Source of the DNA: Dryas octopetala
Lineage: Eukaryota > Streptophyta > Magnoliopsida > Rosales > Rosaceae
Direction of reading: 5' to 3'
Assembly: GCA_963921425.1 (NCBI GenBank)
Contig: OY992833.1
Location: 7,413,228-7,477,227 of the forward strand
Length of the DNA stretch: 64,000 bases
In this document: piece after piece, positions 1-10,737 of the stretch
Layout: each line of letters begins with the position of its first letter
How positions within the stretch are numbered: position 1 is the stretch's first letter
Position numbers and translations under genes: made by a program
The notes under the pieces: generated by a model
The model's input: only the letters and a program-made list of their open reading frames with translations
Told to the model about the DNA's origin: nothing
Database searches by the model: none

Positions 1-631
1 TTAGGGATTTGAACTCAATGTCACAAGTTATGCTACCTTTACTTTCAATTCAATCATAATAATCATAATAAACATAATAGTCATAGCATGTTATAATAAT
101 TTAAAATCACACACACACACAAAGTCCATAGTCAGGAATATAGGATAAATTAATCTCCCTACCTGGAATCCAATGCTCTTCCTGCCTATGCATCCCCATC
201 CGTCTCGAATCTATTTGCTTTCTTGTCATGTCACAAAAAAATCTTTCGATAACTGGTGTTTCTAGTGTCTGGCATACGACAATTTAGTCAAAAATTAAGT
301 TTAACATAATTTCGTGATGACCCTTCATCTTGGGTCATACATCCTTAAGAGACTCTAGTCTTAAGTGGACCAAACACTACTCTTTAAAATTTATTAATTT
401 CAAGTTTTATCTTAAAGTCAAACTACTTGACTAATTGATTTAATTCAAAGTAATTTCACAATTTAATTTAGATTAAATCAAACCTAAGTACTATCCAAGT
501 CACTTAATTAATAACTACGAATTAATTAAGATTGAATAATAACTTAAATCCAACTTAATCTCTACAATAGAATCATGCTAAGCCTTGATCTTTACAATTG
601 GGTCATCTTATTTTTTATTTTTATTTTTCTA

Positions 632-1017
632 ATTTCTCCAAATTTGAAAATTTATAAAAAATACTTCGGAACTCCAAATAATTCTTCAAAAAATTCTATG
701 GACTCGTCTTAATGAATACTAATTTTCTATAACCTCAAAATAGTTAAATTACTTACAGAAAAATTACAAAAAAAAAAATCCTCCACTCATAATTTAATTC
801 TGAAAAATGAAAATAAACATAATAATCACCAAACTCTTTGAATTTCCTTTTCTAAAATTCACTTCCAAACAATTAAACTCTATAATCACAGTCAAAGTCT
901 TAGTTAGTTAAAATAAAGTTAAAGAAATTGCTAATTTCTTTAAACAAACCTTAAGAATAAGTTTGAAAGACTTAAGTAGCAAAATTATCATAAGCCAAAA
1001 ATTCAGGATGTTACAAT
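632..1017. repeat. Direct repeat, copy 1 (LTR-end-like)
   Basis: This roughly 385-bp segment recurs at 1405-1771 in the same orientation with many substitutions. Shared landmarks include CTCCAAATAATTC, TAACCTCAAAATAGT and AAAATTCA, and both copies finish in a GTTACA terminus. On the minus strand that reads TGTAAC, the usual start of several plant LTR families. Probably two diverged LTR fragments. Confidence 0.6.
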
Positions 1018-1317
1018 ACGATCATCTTCGTTTTGGTTGAAGAAACTATGATAGAGAGAGAGAGAGCACAAAAGTAAAACATGTGTAATATGATAAGTAT
1101 CGATGATAGTAAAATACAAATTATTGTTCTTTAGCTTAACATACAAATTGGGTGTGTTTGTGGTTAAAGTTTTTACTGAAATTTGATCTACATGTAATTT
1201 ATTATTTTTGGCATTTCAAACCGTCGGTTACCAATATCCAAGGAATTAAATTTCATTTTTTTAGGGTGTCGAAATCGAAACACATGTTTAATAATTTTTC
1301 GAGAAAATTTTGGCAAA

Positions 1318-1392
1318 ATTTTTGAAATTTATCGAAATTTACCGAAATTTATCGAAATTTACTGAAATTTATCGAAATTATTGAAATTTTCA
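1318..1392. repeat. Short tandem repeat of GAAATTTA(T/C)C units
   Basis: About six tandem units of roughly 11 bases, GAAATTTATC or close variants, lie between the two copies of the flanking direct repeat. GAAATTTCG-rich DNA recurs at 2385-2440, 27060-27120 and 27990-28045, so the motif belongs to a dispersed family. Confidence 0.65.
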
Positions 1393-1404
1393 TATTTTCT
1401 ATTT

Positions 1405-1771
1405 TCTCCAACTTCAGAAATTCACCAAAAATAGCTCGAGACTCCAAATAATTCACCAAAAAATTCTACGAACTCGTATTGATGAGTACTAATTTCCTAT
1501 AACCTCAAAATAGTCAAATTGCTTTCAAAAAAATTATGAAAAATATCCTACTCTTATAATTTAATTCTGAAAAAAATAATAATTGTTAAATTCTTGAATT
1601 TTCATTTTCTAAAATTCATTTCCACACAATTAAGCTCTAGAACTACAACCAAAGGTCTAAGTTAGTTAAAATAAATTTAAAGAAATTTCTAATTCCTTTA
1701 AAAAAACCTTAAAACAAATTTGAAAAATTTAAGTAACAAAATTACCATAAGCCAAAATTTGGGTTGTTACA
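1405..1771. repeat. Direct repeat, copy 2 (LTR-end-like)
   Basis: Second copy of the segment at 632-1017. It ends TTGGGTTGTTACA, which on the minus strand reads TGTAACAACCC, similar to the start of the X LTR-like elements elsewhere in the window. This supports an LTR origin. Confidence 0.6.
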
Positions 1772-2149
1772 CTTAGTGAAGATAAAGTTTGGCTACGTAA
1801 GAGACACGAGAAAAAAGGAAGGAAAGATAAAATATAAAAATAAAAAACTGAAGAGAGAGGCACGAGGGAAAAAAAGTAAGGAAAGAAAAAAAATGAGGGG
1901 GGGTTTGGGGCCTTTGGGCAATTGGAAAGAAGAAAAAAAAAGTTTGATTTCTTTTAGTTATTTTAAACCTTAAACTTTAATACATTTGTATATAAAAAAA
2001 TAATTAAAAGTATCCTAAAGGACTTAAAACCTAATACTCTAAAAAATATAGAGTATATAGGGTTTAATGTATAGATTATAGAGTATAAAGAGTATTAGAG
2101 TATATAGAATATATAGAGTATTAGGGTTTATATTTTAGTGTATAATTAA

Positions 2150-2470
2150 ATTATACAGTATAAATAATATACTAATTTTGTTTATTCATTATACTAATTT
2201 TATTTAACAGTATTTGCTCCAGCGCGCATTATATTCACCTTATATCACATGAAACCTACTATATAATTTGATTTCTTCAATGTTTTTTATCAATTTAGTA
2301 GATAATATGTTAAATAAACATATGATAAAGTTTCATTCAAAATTTCCGTATTTTGATAGCAATTTTCGTCTTTTCCATCTAATTTCTGTCGAAATTTAAA
2401 AATTTTCGAAATTTCCGTCGAAATTTCTTCGAAACTCAAAATTTTATTCCTTGCTAATATCGAATCAATT
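2150..2470 (+). repeat. Dispersed repeat R1, copy 1
   Basis: This stretch matches 27055-27345 in reverse complement at high identity by eye, including ATAATGTTAAATAAACATAT-like and AATTTGATTTCTTCAAT landmarks and a GAAATTTCG-rich end. It has no open reading frame and no obvious terminal repeats. It may be a MITE or an LTR fragment; the class is unknown. Confidence 0.7.
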
Positions 2471-2559
2471 TTTTTAATTTTATTATTTATATATTTTTTA
2501 ATACGTGGATTAATGTGGACAGTTAGATTTTGGGTGCATAAGGTAATCATGCACCCCAT

Positions 2560-2703
2560 CACACTGGATCCCTACGCAGAGAGGATACCAGAAGCCCATC
2601 TCTCTCAATCTCATTTCGATCTAGACGCTCTCTCTGCTATCAGTTGCTCCCAGAAGCCCATCATCTCCGACGCCGTTTACACCCCACCACCTCCATTGGT
2701 TCC

Positions 2704-2737
<34 letters not shown>

Positions 2738-2997
2738 CCGTTGCCTAGCTCTCTCTGTCTCACCACTGTCGCCTCTCTCTCAGGCTCACCACCCAGTCAC
2801 CCATCGCCAATCTAAGAAGGTAATTTTCAATTAGGGTTTCGAATTAGTGATTTAAGAGTTAGGGTAAATTAGGGTTTTCAATTTATATTCTGATTTAGTG
2901 TTTTTTTTATGCCAATTTTGTCTCTCAGATTTTGGGGTTAAGGGTTTGCTTGTCTCTCTCTCCGGCGGTGCATCCCTCTCTCATTGGCAACGATCAG
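2560..2997 (+). promoter_or_regulatory. Possible 5' noncoding exons or leader, pyrimidine-rich
   Basis: A locally GC-richer, CT-rich stretch resembles a plant 5' untranslated leader. It contains a (CT)n run at about 2706-2734, a good donor (AAG|GTAATT) after 2819, a possible acceptor (CTCTCAG) before 2929 and a second donor (ATCAG|GTATGT) after 2997. This could be two noncoding exons spliced to the CIA30-family gene at 6840, or the start of an unrelated transcript. A frame is open across the first part (2513-2815) but looks like low-complexity CT DNA. Confidence 0.3.
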
Positions 2998-2999
2998 GT

Positions 3000-4008
3000 A
3001 TGTTTGCTGGTTTCATGATAAAATTTTGTATGCTTGCTGATAAAAAGTGATGTCATAAAGTGGATGTATGATAGAATTTTTCAGTTTTTAAAATAAATTA
3101 TCATTAGCACATAAGAATTAGATATGAGAGATTGGTTGTATACAATGGTTGTAGGGAAGAATTCTTCGACTCAGAGACCCCATTTTATTCAATCTCCCAT
3201 TGTGTAACTCATTCTTAGAATAATGAAATTGAGTCATTGTATTTGAATGGTGTGTGTAGGATTGTTACAGGGAAAGTAAGTCATGCATTTGGAGAAATTC
3301 AATAAAATTTTGGGAAATTATGATGAATGTAGTACAAGTTGATCAATTTGGTGTATATGACCTTTTCTATCAACTTAATAATTGACTAAAATATATACAT
3401 CTCCTTTCAGCAAAATATAGAATAAAATAAAATATCTACATCTCCATTAAATTCCAAGTACCTGGAGTCAGTAATTTTTTTGAGATGATATCAAGTTATC
3501 TAGCTACTATCTGTTGGGGTATTTGGTTGACAAGGTTGTGACTTGTGTGTGATATTTTTTTACTCGTACCTGCAGGGTGCTCTGTTTCTTAGGTTTGTGG
3601 TTAGTAATCTGATAATTAGCAATTTGGGTTTGGGTGTGTTGATCTAGCTTGAAATGTATAATGTTGAACATAGGATCTGAACTTTCTTGGATGCACACAG
3701 TGATAGAGAAATCAATATTGTGACTTAAATAATGCTATTTTTTTCAATCCTGTGTCTACTGCTGCTTTATGAATACTTTTTTTGGTTGTTTGGCTGTTTG
3801 GTGTCTTTGTTTTAGCATAGGATGGAGTCTAGCCAATCAAATACACTAAATGCCAATTTACTATATCTATGTAACATAGGCATGCTTAATAACATAGGCA
3901 TACTTACTATCCTCCCTAGTCCGAAGTCCTAATAACATAGGCATACCTACTATCCTTACATAGGTATAGTCGGTATAGTAGGTATGCCTATGTTATAGGT
4001 ATAGTTGA
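3000..4008. other. Non-coding; short palindromic repeats at its end
   Basis: No gene is recognised. The last part, about 3838-4006, contains the same modules as the 5345-5870 array: CATAGGCATACCTACTATC, CCCTAGTCCGAAGTCC and GGTATGCCTATG. This stops directly where the large inverted repeat begins. Confidence 0.5.
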
Positions 4009-5169
4009 TTGGCATTTGAATAAAAGAAACATAAATAGTGATAACGTAAATAAATTGTTTGCAATAGTTAAAGAAAAGGCAATGTGAGATGTTAGATCTC
4101 CCAAACTCAGTAATTATATGAAAGTATCAAATGAAATTAAACAATTTTCACCCCTGGAAAAAAAAGAAAAACAAGTACAAGGACCTGGTATTGGCCAAAA
4201 ACCCAACGGCCCCGCGGGGGGGGGGGGGGGATGGGAATTGACAAATTAAACTTGATAGAATGTAAGATAATTACACGAATTTTGTATACATGATATTCTC
4301 TACTGTGTTGTGCAAAGAAATGAGGAAAAAGGAGAGAAACAAAAAAGGGACAATATTACCTTTCTTGGTTGCATTTAACGAAACTTGCCATATTCCACGA
4401 AACCTGGACATTTATCTTTCCCCTCGAAGTTCCGACACTATCCGAAAAAGACAATGTTCTAGACATTTTGGGCATGTAAGGATAATAATCACTATATAAT
4501 TAGTGAGGGGAAAACCTCCACCAGAATTAACCCTCCAAAAGTTTTAGTAGACTATTTGGGGCACATATGGAGTTCCATTGCATATGAAATGCCCCTTTAT
4601 GTTCCAACATAAAAAAGAATCCATAAATTCAGGAATAATGTATTGTAATTCTTAAGTTCGAGATGTGATTACACAACATCGAAAATCCATTAGGAACACT
4701 AATTCTCTAAATGAGCCTAAAACTTGCAATACAACTTATACAGACCAAGCCTTTTATTTCATCTAAGAAATGTTTTCCTGGTAGCGTAAAGCATAAAGTA
4801 GTTGCATGTTTCCAGTGATTTGAGCTCTAGTATCCTACCGATTCCAACTTAAACAACAATTTCTTGATTTATGCAGCTCAATATAGCCAAATTCTACTTA
4901 ATTCCCCTATAATTAACTAAAATATTTTCAGCCAATGCTGATTGACAAATACTACAATAGCCCATTTGTATAATTACCCAATAAATAAAATTAATGAGTA
5001 TCCAAGTATCCAACTTCATTTTACATTTTATAAGTAAAACCCGTTTATCTAATCCAGAATTAAGAAGAAAAAAAATCGAAAGAGATGCTTAAGATCCATT
5101 TATGTTAACTTTCTATGAAACTTATAGTTTAAACAGATTGGGAATAGAGAGGCTTCCTGAGCTAGTTCT
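4009..5169. repeat. Left arm of large inverted repeat
   Basis: This arm is the reverse complement of 6046-7223 over about 1.16 kb, with scattered substitutions and small indels. The outer ends are TTGGCATTTGAA here and TTCAAATGCCAA at 7212-7223. A G-run at about 4215-4230 pairs with the C-run near 7014-7029. The arm carries an antisense copy of exon 1 and of most of intron 1 of the CIA30-family gene. Its inner end reaches about GCTAGTTCT, which pairs with AGAACCAGC at about 6050. Confidence 0.9.
4360..4411 (-). pseudogene. Inverted copy of CIA30-family gene exon 1
   Basis: On the minus strand, 52 bases encode MSRFRGIWQVSLNATKK followed by one base and a GT donor, exactly as in the functional-looking exon 1 at 6840-6891 ([17 protein letters not shown]). 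The start codon, frame and splice donor are all kept. On this strand it leads away from exons 2-7 and there is no matching exon 2, so it cannot make the full protein. It is a duplicated exon inside the left arm of the inverted repeat. Whether it is transcribed is unknown. Confidence 0.8.
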
Positions 5170-5262
5170 GTGTTGGGTCACCGTTCACTCTCACTGCTCA
5201 CTCACCGTATACATATGTTGCAGTAAAGCAGCACACTACAAACTTTCTTATGAGTTTTGAAG
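5102..5262 (+). repeat. Direct repeat between the inverted-repeat arms, copy 1
   Basis: The stretch from TTTATGTTAACTTTCTATG to ATGAGTTTTGAA, including the TCACTCACCGTATACAT landmark, is repeated in the same orientation at 5863-6029. The first part overlaps the inner end of the left arm, so the centre of the structure has three partial copies in two orientations. Confidence 0.8.
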
Positions 5263-5344
5263 AAACAGTGACAATGTCATTTTTTGTTCTTTGTTCCAAG
5301 GATGATGTCGTTTAATAATGGGTTTTGATTTTTGACTCTTTCTG

Positions 5345-5870
5345 AGTAATAACATAGGCATACCTACTATCGTCCCTAGTCCGAAGTCTTAATAATTGTA
5401 AAACTATTAGGGAGGATAGTAGGCATGCCTTTGTTACATAGGCATAGTAGGCATGCCTATGTTGCATAGGTATAGTAGGGATGGCTATGTTAGGGAGGAT
5501 AGTTGGCATGGTATAGTAGGTATGCCTATGTTACATAGGTATAGTAGGCATGCCTATGTTACATAGGTATAGTAGGCATGCCTATGTTACATTAGGTATA
5601 GTAGGCATACCTATGTTAGGGAGGATAGTAGGTATGCCTATACTAGGGAGGATAGTAGGCATGCCTATGTTACATAGATGTGCCTATGTTATTAGGCGTG
5701 CCTATGTTATTAGGCATGCCTATGTTATGTTAGGGAGGATAGTAGGCAGGCCTAATAACATAGGCATACCTACTGTCCTCCCTAGTCCGAAGTCCTAATA
5801 ATATAGGCATACCTACTGTCCTCCCTAGTCCGAAGTCCTAATAATATAGGCATACCTACTATCGTTTTAT
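5345..5870. repeat. Palindromic minisatellite array (AGGCATGCCT family)
   Basis: About 20 irregular modules are built from TAGTAGGCATGCCTATGTTA, GGGAGGATAGTAGG and their reverse complements. Many units contain the perfect palindrome AGGCATGCCT, so the array can fold into numerous hairpins. A module containing CCCTAGTCCGAAGTCC recurs three times here and once at about 3918. Open frames inside it are repeat artefacts. Confidence 0.85.
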
Positions 5871-6045
5871 GTTAACTTTCTATGAAATCTTAATTAGAAC
5901 TTATAGTTTAAACATATTGGGAATAGAGAGACTTACTAAGCTGGTTCTTTGTTGGGTCATCGTTCACTCTCACCGCTCACTCACCGTATACATCTGTTGC
6001 AATGAAGCAACACACTACAAACTTTCATATGAGTTTTGAACAACA
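5863..6045 (+). repeat. Direct repeat between the inverted-repeat arms, copy 2
   Basis: Second copy of 5102-5262, directly abutting the right arm. It includes GGGAATAGAGAGACTTAC and the TCACTCACCGTATACATC landmark. Confidence 0.8.
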
Positions 6046-7223
6046 TAGAACCAGCTTGGTAAGCCCCTCTATTCCCAACCTCTTTAAACTATAAGTTCTA
6101 ATTAAGATTTCATAGAAAGTTAATAGAAATGGATCTTAAGCATCTCTTTCGATTTTGTTCTTTTTAATTATGGGTTGGCTGAACGGGTTTTACTTATAAA
6201 ATGTAAAATGAGGTTTGATACTTGGGTACTTATTAATTTTATTTACTTATTAATTTTATTTATTGGGTAAATCATGCAAATGGGCTGTTGTAGTATTTGT
6301 CCATCAGCGTTGGCTGAAAATATTTTAGTTAATTATAGGGGAATTAAGAAGAATTTGGCTATATTGAGCTGCATAAATCAAGGACTTGTTGTTTAAGTTG
6401 GAATCGGTAGGATACTAGTGCTCAAATCACTGGAAGCACGCAACTACTTTATGCTTTACGCTACCGGAAAATATTTCTTAGATGAAACAAAAGGCTTGGT
6501 CTGTATAAGTTGTATTGCAAGTTTTAGGCTGCTTTAGAGAATTAGTGTTCCTAATGGGTTTTCGATGTTGTGTAATCACATCTTGGACTTGAGAATTACA
6601 ATACATTATTCCTGAATTTATGGATTTTTTTTTAAATTTTTTATGTTGGAACATAAAAGAGACATTTCATATGTATAGTTCCATATGTGCCCTTTAGTAT
6701 GTGACAACTTTTGGAGGGGTTAATTCTAGTGGAGTTTTTTCCCTCACCAATTATGTAGTGATTATTATCCTTACATGCTCAAAATGTCTAGAACATTTTT
6801 TTTTTCCGGATAATGTAGGAACTTCGAGGGGAAATAGAAATGTCCAGGTTTTGCGGAATTTGGAAAGCTTCGTTAAATGCAACCAAGAAAGGTACTATTG
6901 TCCCTTTTTTGTCTCTCCTTTTTCCTCATTTCTTTGCACAATGCAGTAGAGAATATCATGTATACAAAATTCGTGTAATTATCTTATACTCTATCAAGTC
7001 TAATTTGTCAATTCCCCCCCTCCCCCCCCACCCACACAGCGGCCTTTGGGTTTTTGGCAAATACTAGGTGCTGCTAGGGGTGAAAATTTGTTTGATTTCA
7101 TTTGATACTTTCATATAATTACTGAGTTTGGGAGATCTAACATTTCACATTGCATTTTCTTTAACTATTGCAAACAACTAATTTCTGTTATCACTATTCA
7201 TGTTTCTTTTATTCAAATGCCAA
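6046..7223. repeat. Right arm of large inverted repeat
   Basis: Reverse complement of 4009-5169. It includes the proximal promoter, exon 1 (6840-6891) and intron 1 of the CIA30-family gene and ends only 6 bases before the first base of exon 2 (7230). The intron 1 acceptor TTTTAG therefore lies just outside the duplicated arm. Confidence 0.9.
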
Positions 7224-8917
7224 TTTTAGCTCTCACATGGAATCTTGAAGACTTGGTTCCTCCCACTGAGAGATATATTTTCAATTTCAATTCAAAGGAA
7301 GAGCTCAAGAAGTGGCATCTATATTCTGATGCTGAATATGGAGGTATGTAAGTAGATAATTTGAAGTCTCCTTTGTATGAGTGCAGAAGAAAAAACTAAT
7401 AGCAATTAGGAATTATTGTTTAGTTCACTAGACTCATTGCATATAAATGCAGTTCTAATTTACAACCTAGTTTTTGTCATGTATGCATTTTTTCTTTGTA
7501 TCTGTTTGTGGACTTGTAGTTTTATCGGTTTCACTGTTTCTTTTACTCACTTTTTATTGTGATTGTCAAGATATTAACCTACCTGTCTACAACTATTTGT
7601 TTTGCAGGGTTGTCCTCAGCATCTTTAGAGATCTCAGATACTGGAAATGGACCCAACGGTAGTGAATCCAAAATATACTTTTACCAATAGTTGATTTTTA
7701 TACACTTACCTGCTGAAACCATTCTCGCTTTTAATTTCTCTATTAGGAATTTTCTCGGGTAACCTGTCAATGGATTTCACTGAGGATTCAAAATGGAAGA
7801 TGAAGATGAGCAGGAGTGGCTTTTGTGGAATGCGGTCCAAAAAGGTAAACGGTGAAGTGTATTAAATTTTTAGGTACTGTTTGTTTTGCAAGAATAGGGG
7901 CTTCGGAATGAGTATGGGATTTTCCCATGTTTGGTACACACCTTGGGAATGAGTTAACCTTTACATGTGAATTGGATATCCATGAAATGCCCTATGGAAG
8001 AGTTAGTTGGCATCGTTTCCATATGTATTTGTTTCTTGTGCAGTTTGATGGCTTCATTGATTTGGATGCATATGATACCATATCACTAAAAGTTAAAGGA
8101 GATGGACGATGCTACATATCTACAGTGAGTATTCTTATCTTTGATCAATTAATGAGAGGAGTTGGAATGTAAGACATGTATATCCATACCTCTATTTTTT
8201 CTTTTCATTTTTTAATTTATGTGGGACTTGCATTTGCAGATCTATACAGAAAATTGGGTAAATTCACCTGGACAAGAAGAAGATAATTCATGGCAGGCTT
8301 TTGTTTTTGTACCCAAAGACAACTGGTACATTGCAAAGGCAAGTTCTACTTACCTCAATCTCTTGTGCTTAGAGACGTTATATGACTATGATGCCAAGAA
8401 TTTTCATGTTTCTTGGGTTGTGTGTGCAGATCCCAAGAAACATGAAATTCAATAAATTCAATTGTCTTTAGGTATGCCAAATGATGATCTTTTGATGGTT
8501 TCAGTCTATGGCATCATTTTCTGCAGCTTATAATTTAATATAGTTATCATGTTCTTTCTGCTATCTTGGGGTACCGGTGGTCATCCGGTATTCTGATATG
8601 ATATGGAAAAGTAGCATAACACCAGGACACTCTGAAAACACTAAACTGTATATGCATATGTTGGAGCAATTATAACTTTATTTGACTAATGTAAATAAAT
8701 CATTTAACTTTAGTTATCAATCTTTCAGATTCCTCTTGCTCGATATCTACCAACATGGAGAGGGAATGTTATAGATTCAGATCTGGAAATGAATCCATCT
8801 CGCATTGTTGGCATGTCTCTATCAGTCAATGCAGAGGGTGGTGTCCCTGGTGCTAGATCTGGACCGGGTGATTTCAGGCTTGAAATTGATTCAATTAAGG
8901 CTTTGAGAACAGAGTGA
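6840..8917 (+). CDS. CIA30-domain protein (complex I intermediate-associated protein 30 family), 7 exons
   Basis: Seven exons join into one 227-aa frame: 6840-6891, 7230-7343, 7608-7658, 7747-7844, 8044-8124, 8240-8338 and 8729-8917. The start ATG gives [17 protein letters not shown], and splicing restores the Ala of [12 protein letters not shown]. Family-typical stretches follow: [57 protein letters not shown] and [10 protein letters not shown]. All junctions are GT-AG except intron 6, which begins GCAAGT (GC-AG). CIA30 proteins are known as assembly factors of mitochondrial complex I; the role of this short plant form is inferred from the family. No transit peptide is obvious. Intron 4 (7845-8043) holds a possible MITE relic. 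Exon 1 lies inside a large inverted repeat and has an antisense twin at 4360-4411. The coding frame looks intact. Confidence 0.9.
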
Positions 8918-9846
8918 CTGTAAAATATTTTGGAGAGTTATATTCAGTTGTTTCCAAGTTTCGGTTTTGTTTTATGGTAACAAAGTATTAAAAGGTTTAA
9001 TAATGCACACAAAATGATGCTCCTCGCAAAAATTTTCCCATATGCCAAACGTGATTTACTATGAAGAGCCAAAATCTGTGGGTGATACAATGCTTACATA
9101 TTTCAAGCTTTTGGATTATTGGGTGGCCAAAATGATATGCCAATATTTCTTCTTAAAGCAACCCCATTCAACCTCTTTTTTTTATAAGTAGTGGTAGACA
9201 TTCCACATTGGATACTAACAAATAAAAACAAAAATTAAAAAAAAAAAAAAAATTTTGTCCAGTAAAATAATGACATGTAGGATGGTATAAAAATATGGTA
9301 TAAGAATATGATAAATATAGCATTATTGTTCTTTTATTATTTATGTGGATGCAATCTATTTATGGATCGTCAGCATATGTACTAGAAAGGTGCTTTTCAT
9401 AAGAATCATAACTGTGACAAAGAAAAAGAACACCGGTCATAATTTACACATGGAAAATGAAATAATGCATGCCAAGCCTTTCTAGGTAGGTTTATTTTGT
9501 AAAGAAGATTAAACCAGCCATCATTAAAATGTAGAAAATGCATGGCAAGCCTTCCTTTATCTCTTGTTTGTCTTTTAGTGATTATTGTAGTTCTTTTGCA
9601 CTTGATCAACGACATGAACATTTAAATAGTTTGTATAACATATAAATAGATTCAATTCTTAAAAATTATATATCCCTAATAATAGAAAAATGAAGCCCGT
9701 GAAAATCTAATAGGTAAAAATTTTGTTTGTATGATTGAATTTTCTGTCCTAGATGTGCATGAGATGTGTGATCATAAAAAAGAAATATAATATAAAAAAG
9801 GAAGAATGGAGATGATAGACCATACAGATGCCCCAAATATCACTTA
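8918..9846 (+). other. 3' flank of the CIA30-family gene; no gene seen
   Basis: The stop TGA at 8915-8917 is followed by AT-rich DNA that presumably holds the 3' untranslated region. No second gene is supported. An A-run occurs at about 9236-9252. Confidence 0.5.
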
Positions 9847-10331
9847 GGTCCCGTTTGGTTCAAGTTTTGGAGACTTAAGAATGAGAAATCAATATCATTC
9901 TCATGTTTGATAAGTACAGGAAAGATAAATCAATTTCTGGCCCAAGGGAGTCTGATGCCTTTATTGGGGGGGAAATAAAACCCTTATTGGAGCAATGGAA
10001 TTGATTTCCCCCTCTTGGGAAAATATTTATTGCTTTTTTTTGGACAAAACTAACTCTGTTATTATTTCAAAATAAATAATAGAGTTAGTTTTGAAAAACT
10101 AACCAAACACATCATTTATTGCTTCTAATTCCTAGTTTACTTTCCAAGCTTACCAAATACCGAAAAGAGAATTTCACATTCTCTTCCTCCTGAAAAATGC
10201 AAAGGAATTGATTTCCCAAGAAATCAATAAGCTTACCAAATACCGGAAAGAGAATTTCACATTCTCTTCCTCCTGAAAAATGCAAAGGAATTGATTTCCC
10301 AAGAAATCAATTCCGTGAACCAAACAAGCCC
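9847..10331. mobile_element. MITE, Tourist/PIF-Harbinger-like, 485 bp
   Basis: The element starts GGTCCCGTTTGGTTCA, and its right end read on the other strand is GGGCTTGTTTGGTTCA, an imperfect 16-base terminal inverted repeat. It is flanked by TTA on both sides (9844-9846 and 10332-10334), the 3-bp target duplication of PIF/Harbinger elements. It has no coding capacity. An 83-bp tandem duplication lies inside it. Confidence 0.8.
10146..10310. repeat. 83-bp tandem duplication inside the MITE
   Basis: Two nearly identical copies start with AAGCTTACCAAATACCG at 10146 and 10229, each continuing through CACATTCTCTTCCTCCTG and GGAATTGATTTCCCAAG. Only a few substitutions separate them, so the duplication looks recent. 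Confidence 0.85.
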
Positions 10332-10737
10332 TTAGCTTTTCCTTTTTAAGTGATATACCTTTGATTCCACTTCTTTTTCTTCTACTCTTCTAATCTGAGT
10401 TGGTTACAGGGCCTTTACACATCAGTAGATAGACTCGATAGATACATCATTTGAATAATTTGGTTGATTTTTATATACCAATAATTTGATCTCTGATACA
10501 TGAACTGACCAATGGGAATTTTAAATTAATTTTCCAAGACCGGGCCTGGGGCCACATGAGCTTGTAAGAATCTTTGCTTATTGTGGCCATAACTCATTGA
10601 CCAACCACATTGATCTTGATGGCCCCAAAGAAGTATATTATATTTCTCATTGGGGTAGAAACGCTTGTACAAAAATGAAAGAAACTTTCATGTAACAGAG
10701 ATATGGCTGATTTGGTATCCTAACCCAATAACATGAT
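10332..10737. other. Non-coding; nothing recognised
   Basis: Between the MITE and the LTR no open frame or repeat of note was seen. Confidence 0.4.

Larger units (their letters stand above)
1..2149. other. AT-rich intergenic DNA with retroelement remnants
   Basis: No coding gene is supported here. The stretch is very AT-rich and contains one segment twice in direct orientation (listed separately), an AAATTTATCG-type short tandem repeat, a small CA microsatellite near 108-122 and a short GA run near 1051-1066. Both copies of the duplicated segment end in a GTTACA-like terminus, as plant LTRs read from the other strand often do, so this is probably decayed LTR material. Confidence 0.5.

Noticed and set aside
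2513..2815. 100-codon open frame starting MWTVRFWVHK
   Set aside because: Much of it is CT-repeat-encoded Ser-Leu; better explained as leader-type noncoding DNA.
5550..5798. Open frame of 82 codons in the palindromic array
   Set aside because: It is a translation of short palindromic repeat units (repeated GRIVGMP-like peptide) with no relation to a protein family.
6701..7067. Two overlapping frames running through exon 1 into intron 1
   Set aside because: Only the first 17 codons from 6840 are family-like; the remainder is intron 1 sequence that does not match the family.
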